Positions 34,179 through 42,295 of a DNA stretch of 64,000 nt are shown here, piece after piece. This DNA is from Ralstonia pickettii DTP0602 (lineage in GTDB: Bacteria > Pseudomonadota > Gammaproteobacteria > Burkholderiales > Burkholderiaceae), in contig CP006667.1 of assembly GCA_000471925.1 (NCBI GenBank), positions 2,480,001-2,544,000 on the forward strand, read 5' to 3'. The notes under the pieces are model-generated. The model made no database searches and was not told where the DNA came from. It saw only the letters and a list, made by a program, of their open reading frames with translations. A program made the translations under genes and the position numbers. The first letter of the stretch is position 1. The number at the start of each line of letters is the position of its first letter.

Positions 34179-35138
34179 TCAGGGCACCCACCAGTAGCGG
34201 GTGATATGAAAGAACACCGGTGCGGCGAACACGACCGAGTCGAGCCGGTCGAGCATGCCGCCGTGGCCCTGGATCATGTGACCCCAGTCCTTGATGCCGC
34301 GGTCGCGCTTGATCGCCGACATCACCAGCCCGCCCAGGAAACCCATCAGCGCGATGACCAGCGCGATCGCCCCGGCCTGCCACGGCGAGAACGGCGTGAT
34401 CCACCACAGCGCCGCACCCAGCGCGGTGGCGCTGGCCACGCCGCCGACAAACCCTTCGACTGTCTTGGACGGTGACAGCAGCGGCGCGATCTTGCGCTTG
34501 CCGCACAGCTTGCCCCACACGTACTGCAGCACGTCGCTGCCCTGCACCACGATCACCAGGAAGGCGATCAGCAGCAGATTGCGGCCCTCGAAGCCGGGGA
34601 TCGGCAGCGTCAGCAGCGCCGGCACGTGCGAGATGCAGAACACGCAGATCATCACCGCCCACTGCACCCCGGCGCAGCGTTCCAGGAAGCGCGTGGTCTC
34701 GGACGACAGCGCCGCCAGGATCGGCAGGATCAGGAAGGCGTAGACCGGGATCAGGATCGAGAACATGCCGTACCAGCCGATATAGACCAGCACGTACTGC
34801 AGCGGCAGGAACACGAAGAACGCAGCGACAATGGCGCGATGGTCGCCGCGCCGCGTGGTGATGATGGTGACGAACTCGCGCAGTGCGAAGAACGACAGCA
34901 GGTAGAACAGCACGATCACCGCGGTGCGCCCGAGCGCGAAGGCCACGCCCATGACGCCGATCATCCACCACCAGGCGCCGACGCGCTGCGCCAGGTTGTC
35001 GATCACCGCGTGCTGGCCGCCGCCGGCCACGCGCCAGCGCAGCAGCGCGGTCACGGTCGAGGCCAGCATCAGCACGCCGAACAGGCCGCCGAACAGCAGC
35101 CAGGTTTCGTGGCTCCAATGGAGAGTCGGCATGGTCAT
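34179..35138 (-). CDS. CdsA-family CDP-diacylglycerol synthase-like protein
   Basis: This 319-residue protein has about eight membrane helices and the CdsA signature near the C-terminus: SAIKRDRGIKDWG, then GHGGMLDRLD with the conserved Asp/Arg residues. CdsA enzymes make CDP-diacylglycerol from CTP and phosphatidic acid in the inner membrane. This is unlikely to be the housekeeping copy, which usually sits in the frr-dxr-bamA region. The start codon overlaps the upstream acyltransferase stop by one base (TGATG). The product would feed the CDP-alcohol transferase encoded first in the operon. It corresponds to YnbB in E. coli. Confidence 0.87.
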   Translation of the reverse strand: MTMPTLHWSHETWLLFGGLFGVLMLASTVTALLRWRVAGGGQHAVIDNLAQRVGAWWWMIGVMGVAFALGRTAVIVLFYLLSFFALREFVTIITTRRGDHRAIVAAFFVFLPLQYVLVYIGWYGMFSILIPVYAFLILPILAALSSETTRFLERCAGVQWAVMICVFCISHVPALLTLPIPGFEGRNLLLIAFLVIVVQGSDVLQYVWGKLCGKRKIAPLLSPSKTVEGFVGGVASATALGAALWWITPFSPWQAGAIALVIALMGFLGGLVMSAIKRDRGIKDWGHMIQGHGGMLDRLDSVVFAAPVFFHITRYWWVP

Positions 35139-35764
35139 CATTCCAGTTCCGGGGCGAGCGACAGCAGGCCATCGCGGCAGCGGGCAAGGAAGTCTTCCTT
35201 GGCCTCGCCGTCGGCCACCAGCACGGGCTGGCCGAAGGTCACGGTGCACAGTAGCGGCACCGGCACGACCTCGCCTTTGGGCATCACGCGGTTGAGATTG
35301 TCGATCCAGACCGGCACGAACTCCACCGCCGGGCAGGCGCGCGCCAGGTGGTAGATGCCGCTCTTGAACGGCAGCAGGCGCGCATCGGTGGTATTGCGCG
35401 TGCCTTCGGGAAACAGGATCAGCGAATCGCCACCTTCCAGCGCGCCCCGCATCAGCGCCACCGGGTCACTGCCAGGATCGCTATGGGTGCGGTCGATCAG
35501 CAGCGCGCGGAACACGTCGCGGCCGATAAAGCGCCGCAGCGGCGAGCAGTCCCAGTAGTCGGCGCCGGCCACCGGGCGTGTGCCCGTGCGCAGGTCAGGC
35601 GGCAGGCAGCCCCAGATCAGCACGAAGTCGCCGTGGCTGCTGTGGTTGGCAAAGTAGACGCGCTGCACCGCGGCCGGGATGCAGCCTTGCCAGTTGGCGC
35701 GCATGCCGGTCAGCAGTCGCGCAAAGACGATGATGGCGCGCGCGGTGGCGCGGGCAAGCCACAT
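35138..35764 (-). CDS. PlsC-like 1-acylglycerol-3-phosphate acyltransferase
   Basis: This 208-residue acyltransferase has the HX4D motif NHSSHGD (His41, Asp46), a second block near residues 82-92 (RDVFRALLIDR), FPEGTR at 118-123, and a VPVWIDN block. These form the glycerolipid acyltransferase active site, which makes phosphatidic acid from lysophosphatidic acid. In this operon it would supply the CdsA-like enzyme. It has no E. coli ynb counterpart and is shorter than typical PlsC. Spacing to the upstream small membrane protein is only four bases. Confidence 0.87.
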   Translation of the reverse strand: MWLARATARAIIVFARLLTGMRANWQGCIPAAVQRVYFANHSSHGDFVLIWGCLPPDLRTGTRPVAGADYWDCSPLRRFIGRDVFRALLIDRTHSDPGSDPVALMRGALEGGDSLILFPEGTRNTTDARLLPFKSGIYHLARACPAVEFVPVWIDNLNRVMPKGEVVPVPLLCTVTFGQPVLVADGEAKEDFLARCRDGLLSLAPELE

Positions 35765-35768
35765 GGTG

Positions 35769-36221
35769 TTACCTCAGCATCAATATGAGCAAGGTGAGCG
35801 CGAGCTGGGCTGCGGCCAGCACGGCGCTGGCGCGCACCAGCCGCATGGCGCCGCGGGCGCGTTCGGGCAGCGGGCGGCCGGCGCGCTGCGTGGTGAGCCA
35901 GCCCAGCTCGATCAACGCGGTATCGAGCGCGGCCAGGTCGGGCGACCCGTAACGGCTGGCGGCCGCCACCAGCGCGTCGAAAAGGCGCCGGTCGATCGCC
36001 ACGCGCAGCAGCAGCCATAATTGCGCCAGCGCCAGCAGCAACGGCGCGGCGGCCAGCGCGCGCGGCGCCTGTGCGGTCACCGCCAGCCAGGCCGTGGCCA
36101 TGGCAAAAGCAAGCCCCGCCAGGCCGATCCACATCGCGCCTGACAATGCGCCGGCCACGGCATGGGCGATCCACGCGTCGGTATTGTCGCGGCGGATACT
36201 GTCGATGGGATCAGCGCGCAT
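35769..36221 (-). CDS. Small membrane protein of the ynb-like lipid operon, unknown function
   Basis: This 150-residue protein starts at the ATG at 36221 (MRADPIDSIRRDNTDAWIAH), 11 bases inside the end of the PAP2-phosphatase gene. Three membrane segments are visible: about residues 20-45, 52-72 and 128-149. Between the second and third lies a soluble helical stretch (residues 78-125). No family is recognised. Its overlap with the gene before it and the 4-base gap to the acyltransferase show that it belongs to the operon. Confidence 0.7.
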   Translation of the reverse strand: MRADPIDSIRRDNTDAWIAHAVAGALSGAMWIGLAGLAFAMATAWLAVTAQAPRALAAAPLLLALAQLWLLLRVAIDRRLFDALVAAASRYGSPDLAALDTALIELGWLTTQRAGRPLPERARGAMRLVRASAVLAAAQLALTLLILMLR

Positions 36222-37590
36222 CGCCGGCCTCCGGCACAGGGGGATGGTCGAGCCAGCGCTGCAGCGCCTCGGCATGCTCGCGCCCGAGCACCACCGCCGG
36301 GCGGTGCGCGCGCAGCGCGGCCAATGCCGCGTCGGCATCGCGCAGCCCCTGCCGGCGCGCCAGCCATGCGGCCGCCACCAGCGCGCTGCGCGAGTAGCCG
36401 AGCGCGCAGCTCACCAGCACGCGACGGCCCTGTGCCTGCCAGGCTTCGAGCTGGGCCACGGCCTGCTCCAATTGCCCTGGCGTAGGCACGGTCAGGTCCA
36501 GCACCGGCACGCAGCGATAGGCCAGCGCGGCGTTGGTGGCTGCGCGCGGCAGTTCGGCGCTCAGGTCGAGCACGGCATCGGCGCCAAGCGTGCGCAGCTC
36601 GGCATCGGTCGGGAAGCGGCCGACCCAGACGCCATCGGCGATCGGGCTGGCCTGCGGCGCGCGCCGCGTCCACCAGCGGGAATTGAGGAAGGCGCCGAGC
36701 AGGTAAGGCGCAAGCACCCAGCACGCGGCGGGCGCCATCGCGCCATCGCCGGCCTTCTGGAACCAGCCCGGCGCTGCCAGCGCGTAGGCCCGCGCGACGC
36801 AGGCCAGCGCCAACACGCCCCACAGCAGCAGGAACGCCAGCGTCACGGATGTGCCCAGTGCCACCAGCGCGCACAGCAACGCCACCACCGCCCCGAGCGC
36901 GTAGCGGCGCGCCATCCGGCGCGTGCGCGCATCAGGCCCGCCCGCTGCGACCGCCGGCAGCTGCAGCGGGAACAGGTAGACGCACAGCCAGCCGACCAGC
37001 GCCCCGGTAGGCACGTCGATCAGGTGGTGCTGCCAGGTCGTCAGCACCGAAATGCCGATCAGCGCGAACCAGCCGTGCAGCAGCCAGCGCCAGCCGCCGC
37101 GCAGGACTGTCGCGAAGGCGACCCACAGGATCACCAGCAGGCTGATATGCAGCGACGGCGCCTGGTTGAACGGCAGGTCGAAGCCGCCCAGCAGCGTGAA
37201 GAGTTCGCCGGGCAGCCCGTCTGCGGGCGGCCGGGCAAAGGCAAAGCGCAGCGGGAAGGCGATAAAGCACGCCACCGAGACCAACTGCGCCATCAGCAGC
37301 CGCTTGACATGCGTCACCAGCGCCGCCCGCGTACGCCACAGGAAGAAGGAGATGCCGTACAGCAGGTCGATCGACCAGTACGGCACGATGGTCCACGGCA
37401 GGAACGGGATGTCCCCCTCCCATTCGAAGTAGACCGAAGGCACGTGCGCGCGCTGGCTCGCCAGCCAGTTGGCAAAGCCGTAGCTGGAGAAGAACAGCGC
37501 GCCGGCACCGGCCAGCAGCAGGCAGGCCAGCGCCCAGGGACGCTCGCCCGCGGACGAATCCGTCGCGGCGTCGGCGGGCAGCGTGCTCAT
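36211..37590 (-). CDS. PAP2 phosphatase/transferase fused to dual-specificity phosphatase (YnbD-like)
   Basis: This 459-residue fusion starts at the ATG at 37590. The N-terminal half is polytopic with PAP2/Aur1-like residues: RFAFARP at 115-121, PSLH with His148, and QHHLIDV with His189 and Asp193. The C-terminal domain (residues 318-455) is a cysteine phosphatase with the loop SCALGYSRS, where Cys396 and Arg402 form the CX5R motif. Together they could remove or transfer lipid phosphate in the membrane and dephosphorylate a head group or intermediate in the cytoplasm. E. coli YnbD has the same layout. Start and stop overlap the neighbouring genes. Confidence 0.82.
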   Translation of the reverse strand: MSTLPADAATDSSAGERPWALACLLLAGAGALFFSSYGFANWLASQRAHVPSVYFEWEGDIPFLPWTIVPYWSIDLLYGISFFLWRTRAALVTHVKRLLMAQLVSVACFIAFPLRFAFARPPADGLPGELFTLLGGFDLPFNQAPSLHISLLVILWVAFATVLRGGWRWLLHGWFALIGISVLTTWQHHLIDVPTGALVGWLCVYLFPLQLPAVAAGGPDARTRRMARRYALGAVVALLCALVALGTSVTLAFLLLWGVLALACVARAYALAAPGWFQKAGDGAMAPAACWVLAPYLLGAFLNSRWWTRRAPQASPIADGVWVGRFPTDAELRTLGADAVLDLSAELPRAATNAALAYRCVPVLDLTVPTPGQLEQAVAQLEAWQAQGRRVLVSCALGYSRSALVAAAWLARRQGLRDADAALAALRAHRPAVVLGREHAEALQRWLDHPPVPEAGDAR

Positions 37591-39356
37591 GCGCCGCGCC
37601 TGCGCGCCAGGCTGACGGTGAAGATGCCCCACGGGTCGATGCGCTGGGTCACCTTGTCGAAGCCTGCCGCGCGCACCAGTTCGTCCATCTCGGCCTGCGA
37701 ACGGCGGCGCATCACCCAGGCGGCGCCGGCTCGGTGGCTGGTCAGCGCGCGCGCGATGAACTCCAGCTGTGGGTGCCAGGGCTGGCCGGTGTAGACCAGG
37801 TAGCCGCCTGGCGGCACCGCACGCGCCAGGCCGTCGAGCGATCGGCGCACCGGCGCGTTCTCGGGGAACAGCTCGTACAGGCCGGAGACCACGGCCAGTG
37901 TCGGGGGCGGCGTCAGCTCGGCCAGGCTGTCGCCGTCGAAGGCGTCGCCCTGCTCGAAGCGGGCAATGCCGCCCAGGCCCTTGGCGGCAATCAACGCCCT
38001 GCCCCGCTCGACGTTCAGCGCGCTGTAGTCGCGCAACAGGATCGACTCGACTGCGGCTGCGCCGCCATCAAGCCCTGCCAGCGCCTCAAGTACGTAGCGC
38101 CCATGCCCGGCGGCGATATCGACCATCCGCACCGGCATGCCGGCCGCCTGCAAGCGCCGCACGGCGTCGGCGATCAGCGCCTCGGCGTGGACCTTGCGCT
38201 GGCGGATGCCGCGCCAGCCGATCGCATCCAGATATTGCCGATCCGCCAGCCGGCCCGGCTTGCCGCGGCCCGATGGCGTGTTGCGGTAAACATAATCGAG
38301 CGTCGAGCCCGAGTCGAAGCCGGTTTCATGGCCCAGCCGCACGCCGTCTGACAGCAGCCCGCCGAGCTTCAGGTTGGCCCGCGCCGCGCGCCAGTACCAC
38401 GCGGCCAGCCCGGACGGCGCCGAGGCCAGCCGGTCCGACTCCTCGCGGAACGGGCCGATCTGGTCTGCATCGAGCATCGAGCGCGGTGCCGACGGCGTCT
38501 CGAACTCGCGCACGATAAAGCGCCGTGCGGCATCGACCGCCAGCTTGCGGTCACGCTCGCCCAGCGTGTCGTGGTAGAAGCCGTCGAGCACGATCCGTTC
38601 CTTGGTGCGCGAACCCAGCCGCTCGTAGAAACGGTCCTGCGGCCCGCGGTGCACGACCCAGTCGGCGCCCGAGATCAGCAGTTGCGTCGGCACCGTGATC
38701 GCTGCGGCATCGGCCACGATGCGTTCCGCGGTCTCATACAGGTCCAGTAGGATATTGACGGCGATCGGGCGCGTGATCAGCGGATCGCTGTCGTAGCTGG
38801 CGATGCGCTCCGGATCGTGCGTCAGGAATCTGGCCTTGACGTAGCTGTTGACGAAGAACTTGCCGCGCACGCGCTGCATCAGCTTCAGCCCGGGCCGTGC
38901 AAACGGCACGTAGAGCTTGACCTTGAACGCCGGCGAGGCCAGCACCAGCGCGCGGATCGGCGGCGCGTAGTCGTGCACCCAGGTGGACGCCAACACGGCG
39001 CCCACGCTCTGCGCGACCACGGCCATCCGTTCCAGCGGGATGCCATGGACCTCGGCGATATGCCCGGTGAAGGTCTGGATATCGCGCACCGAATCCGCCA
39101 GGCTGGGGCTGTAGCCGCGCTCGCCGGGCGAGCGCCCGTGGCCGCGCGCATCCCACGCGAAGATGTCGTAGCCCGGCAGGTTCAGCTCGTCGGCCAGGTG
39201 GGCGACGCGGCCGGAATGCTCGTGGCCGCGGTGGAACAGCACCACGGCGCCGCGCGCCGGGCCCTCCACCGCCGGCCAGTGCCGGTAGAACAGTGCCTGG
39301 CCATCGTGGGTCTGGAATTGCCGCTCCAGCGGCTGGCGGCTCGACAGTCGGTCCAT
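37587..39356 (-). CDS. Alpha/beta-hydrolase fused to SAM methyltransferase (YnbC-like)
   Basis: This 589-residue fusion starts at the ATG at 39356. The N-terminal hydrolase (residues 10-290) has AWDARGHGRS, the nucleophile elbow VVAQSVG with Ser117 (Ala replaces the first Gly of GxSxG), Asp232 and His262. It most resembles lysophospholipase/monoacylglycerol lipase enzymes. The C-terminal domain (residues 390-585) is a class I methyltransferase with SAM motif VDIAAGHG at 412-419. The linker (310-385) contains GFDSGSTLDYVYRN. E. coli YnbC is built the same way. It lies four bases after the CDP-alcohol transferase, so both activities probably modify its lipid product. Confidence 0.82.
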   Translation of the reverse strand: MDRLSSRQPLERQFQTHDGQALFYRHWPAVEGPARGAVVLFHRGHEHSGRVAHLADELNLPGYDIFAWDARGHGRSPGERGYSPSLADSVRDIQTFTGHIAEVHGIPLERMAVVAQSVGAVLASTWVHDYAPPIRALVLASPAFKVKLYVPFARPGLKLMQRVRGKFFVNSYVKARFLTHDPERIASYDSDPLITRPIAVNILLDLYETAERIVADAAAITVPTQLLISGADWVVHRGPQDRFYERLGSRTKERIVLDGFYHDTLGERDRKLAVDAARRFIVREFETPSAPRSMLDADQIGPFREESDRLASAPSGLAAWYWRAARANLKLGGLLSDGVRLGHETGFDSGSTLDYVYRNTPSGRGKPGRLADRQYLDAIGWRGIRQRKVHAEALIADAVRRLQAAGMPVRMVDIAAGHGRYVLEALAGLDGGAAAVESILLRDYSALNVERGRALIAAKGLGGIARFEQGDAFDGDSLAELTPPPTLAVVSGLYELFPENAPVRRSLDGLARAVPPGGYLVYTGQPWHPQLEFIARALTSHRAGAAWVMRRRSQAEMDELVRAAGFDKVTQRIDPWGIFTVSLARRRGA

Positions 39357-39360
39357 GCGC

Positions 39361-39987
39361 TTACTCCGCGGTGCGGGCGCCGGCCTCGGCAACGCCGCGA
39401 CGCACCCGGTTGGCAATGGTGAACAACGACAGCAGCGACAGCGCCAGCCACAGCCACGAGGCCACCGCGCCGAAGCCCAGCCCCAGGCCGGCCCACAGCG
39501 CGATCGCGCCGACCGCGAAGGCGCGGTCGCTCTTGCCCAGCGGGCCGTCGTAGCGGCGGCTGGCACCGGCCAGCGGGCCGATCAGGCCGGCGGCCTCGAC
39601 CATCACCGCCAGCAGCGCGAAGGTGCCGACCTGCGCCAGCCCGAACGCCGGCAGCGCGGCCAGCGGCAGGATCAGCGCCAGGTCCGAGACGATATCGCCC
39701 AGTTCATTCAGGTAGGCGCCGAGCGCGCTCTGCTGGCCGTGCTCGCGCGCCAGCATGCCGTCGATGGCGTTGAGCGCCATGCGCAGGAACAGCCAGAGGG
39801 GAAACAGCAGGAACAGCGTGGGCGTCTCGGCCACCAGCATGCCCACCGCGGCCAGCACGCCGACGGCGAGCGAGCCTGCCGCCGCGGCCACGGTCACCTG
39901 GTTGGCGGTGGCACCGCGCTGGGCCAGGTCCTGCACCATCGGGCGCAGCAACGCCTGGAATCTGGGCTTGAGTTCGTAGAGCGTCAT
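39361..39987 (-). CDS. CDP-alcohol phosphatidyltransferase-family protein (YnbA/YnjF-like)
   Basis: This 208-residue membrane protein starts at the ATG at 39987 and has about six helices. The CDP-alcohol motif is present but altered: the classical D1-x2-D2-G-x2-A-R-x8-G-x3-D3-x3-D4 reads Asn73, Asp76-Gly77, Ala80-Arg81, Gly90, Asn94, Asp98. Two of the four Asp residues are therefore Asn. Family members join a CDP-activated lipid or alcohol to a second alcohol. The Asn substitutions may alter metal use or activity. It is the first gene of the six-gene operon, and its acceptor alcohol is unknown. Confidence 0.82.
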   Translation of the reverse strand: MTLYELKPRFQALLRPMVQDLAQRGATANQVTVAAAAGSLAVGVLAAVGMLVAETPTLFLLFPLWLFLRMALNAIDGMLAREHGQQSALGAYLNELGDIVSDLALILPLAALPAFGLAQVGTFALLAVMVEAAGLIGPLAGASRRYDGPLGKSDRAFAVGAIALWAGLGLGFGAVASWLWLALSLLSLFTIANRVRRGVAEAGARTAE

Positions 39988-40175
39988 CGCGCCGGCCTCC
40001 CTGCCGGGGTGATGCCGGAAGCAGCGCCGCGCGCCAGGGGCAGCGGCGCATGGCACTGCGCCGTGGCCTGCCGGGACCCCTTCCGTGCTTATTCTTGGTT
40101 CTGCAATCGCTTGTCCTGCAATCGCCTGGCGACGGCTGTGTGCCTGGCTCAGCACTCCACCGTCAAAGGCGAAAC

Positions 40176-40181
40176 ATTATC
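40176..40181 (-). promoter_or_regulatory. Weak candidate -10 (GATAAT) of the lipid operon
   Basis: On the minus strand GATAAT lies about 190 bases upstream of the CDP-alcohol transferase start in an AT-richer patch (40170-40215). The best -35 at 17 bases is poor (GATTCA). No other promoter candidate stands out in the 281-base gap. Confidence 0.25.
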
Positions 40182-40268
40182 AGAAGTGACATTAATGGTG
40201 AATCGAACATTTCCTGCCGCCGGGCGCTGTCGCACGCAACGCCCGGCGGGAGGCGGCCCTGGCTAGTA

Positions 40269-41339
40269 TCAGGCCGCGGCGATCGCGCTGCGCACCGCGT
40301 CCGAGGTCTGCGCCACCACGCCGTCGCGCCAGTCGTCGGCATCGCCGTAGAACGCCTGCCACATCGCCTGGCGCACCAGCGCGCGCTGGTTCTCGTCAGC
40401 CTCCGGGTGGCGGTACAGCCAGTGGTCGCCCCGCAGCGCGTCGAGCACTTCGCCCACCGGCAGCGTGCCGAATTCCAGCGCGATGCCGGCATAGTCCACG
40501 CCCGGCAGCGTCTGCGGCACCGCCTGCCAGGCCAGCCCGGTCAGCGCCGCCGAGGTCGACGAACCATCGTAGATGGAGGTCACCCGCTCGCCCCAGATCG
40601 CGCGCGTGTGCGCGATCGACTCAGGCGTATCCGGGCCCATCTGGATGGGTTCGCCATAGCCCCGCGGACCCAGCCCGGTGTGCACGTCGATCCAGCGCAG
40701 CGCCTGGCGCCCGGCGCCGAAGCGCGACAGGATGCGGCACAGCGTGTAGTTGCTCCAGGTCGCCTTGGTGCCGCCGAAGAACATCCCGTCAGGGTCCTGG
40801 TACTGGCCGCCGCTGAGCGCGGCCTGGTACCAGGCCATGCCGCGCTCGGCCACGGCCTTCATCAGCTGCGCCTGTTCGGCGTCGGACGGCGGCCACTGCG
40901 GCGGCAGCAGCAACGGCGCGATCTCGGCATAGGGCGCGTTGTACGGCAGCGGCTGGGTGAAGTCCATGAAGTTGCGGTTCAGGTCGACGTTGTCTTCGTT
41001 GACCCGGCGCAGGTGGGAAAAGCCGTAGGGATTGACGGCATGCACCAGCAGCAGGCAGGTGTCACCGGTGGCGCAAGCGGCAAGCAGATCGGTATCGTGC
41101 AGCATCGTCACCTGCGCACCAGAGCCGGCAAAGCCCTCGGCGCCGTGGATGCCGGAGGTCACCATCAGGCAATGGGGAGCCTCGGGCGAGCCCGCCAGCG
41201 CCACGTCGATTGCCAGGTCCTCGCCGGCGCTGCCGCGGCGGGTGGGATGCGGGAATTGCGCCAGCCCGGCCCCGGCCGTGCGCGCGGCGTCGAGGAACTT
41301 CTGGCGGGCTTCGGCGTAGCTGCGCGAAAAATGGCTCAT
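40269..41339 (-). CDS. M14-type zinc metallopeptidase (DUF2817)
   Basis: This 356-residue protein belongs to the DUF2817 branch of zinc carboxypeptidases. The metal site is visible as SGIHGAEGF (His and Glu of HxxE) near residue 62-70 and IDVHTGLG (third His) near 215. NPYGFSHLRRVNEDNVDLNRNF is the substrate-binding region of M14 enzymes, and ALEFGTLP near 295 supplies the catalytic Glu. It probably cleaves an amide or peptide in the cytoplasm. There is no signal peptide. A start ten codons upstream (41369) is also possible. It is next to peptide-utilisation genes. Confidence 0.8.
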   Translation of the reverse strand: MSHFSRSYAEARQKFLDAARTAGAGLAQFPHPTRRGSAGEDLAIDVALAGSPEAPHCLMVTSGIHGAEGFAGSGAQVTMLHDTDLLAACATGDTCLLLVHAVNPYGFSHLRRVNEDNVDLNRNFMDFTQPLPYNAPYAEIAPLLLPPQWPPSDAEQAQLMKAVAERGMAWYQAALSGGQYQDPDGMFFGGTKATWSNYTLCRILSRFGAGRQALRWIDVHTGLGPRGYGEPIQMGPDTPESIAHTRAIWGERVTSIYDGSSTSAALTGLAWQAVPQTLPGVDYAGIALEFGTLPVGEVLDALRGDHWLYRHPEADENQRALVRQAMWQAFYGDADDWRDGVVAQTSDAVRSAIAAA

Positions 41340-41412
41340 GTCGTGACCGGCGGAAGGCGATGCAGGCATTAGACGCCATTCGGCCGGGATTGCCAACTGC
41401 GGCCAACCGCGG

Positions 41413-42249
41413 CTAGAACAGCGGGTCGGAGCGGTCGCCGGGGCGGCTATCGGATCGGTTTTGGGACGGGGCCGCCGGCTCTGCGTCAGACCCTGGCCCC
41501 CAGATGCCCGGGGAGGTAAATGCCTGCGGATGCATCTCAATCCCGCCGGCGGCAAGCTGGCTGGCGGACAGTACCAGGTGGCGTGCCAGCCAGTCGTGCA
41601 GGCCGCGCAGGAAGCGGATGTTGCCAACGCTGTTGGAGGCGGCGATCAGCCGCTCCAGCTTCACGTGTGCGGTATAGACATCGAGCAGGTTGGTGGCGCG
41701 CAGCCGCGGCGGCGTGGTCCGGCTGCGCTCGATCGCCAGGATGCGGCGCACCTGCGGCGCGGCCAGGTCGCCGGTGCGCAGGTACTGTTCATAGACGGGG
41801 TCGAGCGCAGGGAAGCGCACGGTCGGCTGCACACGCGGCACCGAGGCCACCTTTTCCATGCGCAACACCAGGTAGCGGATCGCGGCGGCGCGCTCGGCAA
41901 TTGCCGTTTCCGCCGCGCTGGGGCGGCGGCGCACGCCGGCAGGCACCGGGTCGGGCAAGTCGCTGCGCGGCACCACGTCGCGTTCGGTGTAGTCCGGCAC
42001 CTGCAGCAGCAGGCCGGGATGGGGCACCGCAGCGCGGGCACAGTCTTCGCCGAACGGGTGCTCGTGCCCGGCGGCGTCCCGCAGGATATAGGCCTGCCCG
42101 GCCGCAAAGCCGTGGTGACGGCGGCTGTTGCCGCGCGCATGGCAGCGCGTGGCGGGGTCGACGAAGTCCTTGCGTACGGGGATCCAGCCCCCGTCGGTTG
42201 CCTGGGTCATGCGTGGGGTAAGGCCTTGGGTATTGCTCGAACCCGCCAT
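41413..42249 (-). CDS. Conserved-looking protein of unknown function
   Basis: This reading frame of about 278 residues has codon use like its neighbours but no family I recognise. An N-terminal Cys/His-rich segment (TRCHARGN, RRHHGF, GHEHPFGEDCARA) could bind a metal. The middle is Arg-rich and helical (ERAAAIRYLVLRMEKVA, VRRILAIERSRTTPPRLRATN), and the C-terminus is polar. Starts at 42249 (MAGSSN) or 42210 (MTQATDGG) are possible, and neither has a good ribosome-binding site. There are no membrane segments. It sits between two peptidase genes on the same strand. Confidence 0.5.
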   Translation of the reverse strand: MAGSSNTQGLTPRMTQATDGGWIPVRKDFVDPATRCHARGNSRRHHGFAAGQAYILRDAAGHEHPFGEDCARAAVPHPGLLLQVPDYTERDVVPRSDLPDPVPAGVRRRPSAAETAIAERAAAIRYLVLRMEKVASVPRVQPTVRFPALDPVYEQYLRTGDLAAPQVRRILAIERSRTTPPRLRATNLLDVYTAHVKLERLIAASNSVGNIRFLRGLHDWLARHLVLSASQLAAGGIEMHPQAFTSPGIWGPGSDAEPAAPSQNRSDSRPGDRSDPLF

Positions 42250-42295
42250 TGTCGCCGATCCGCGGACTACCGCCGGCAAACTGCCCTGCCCGGCC

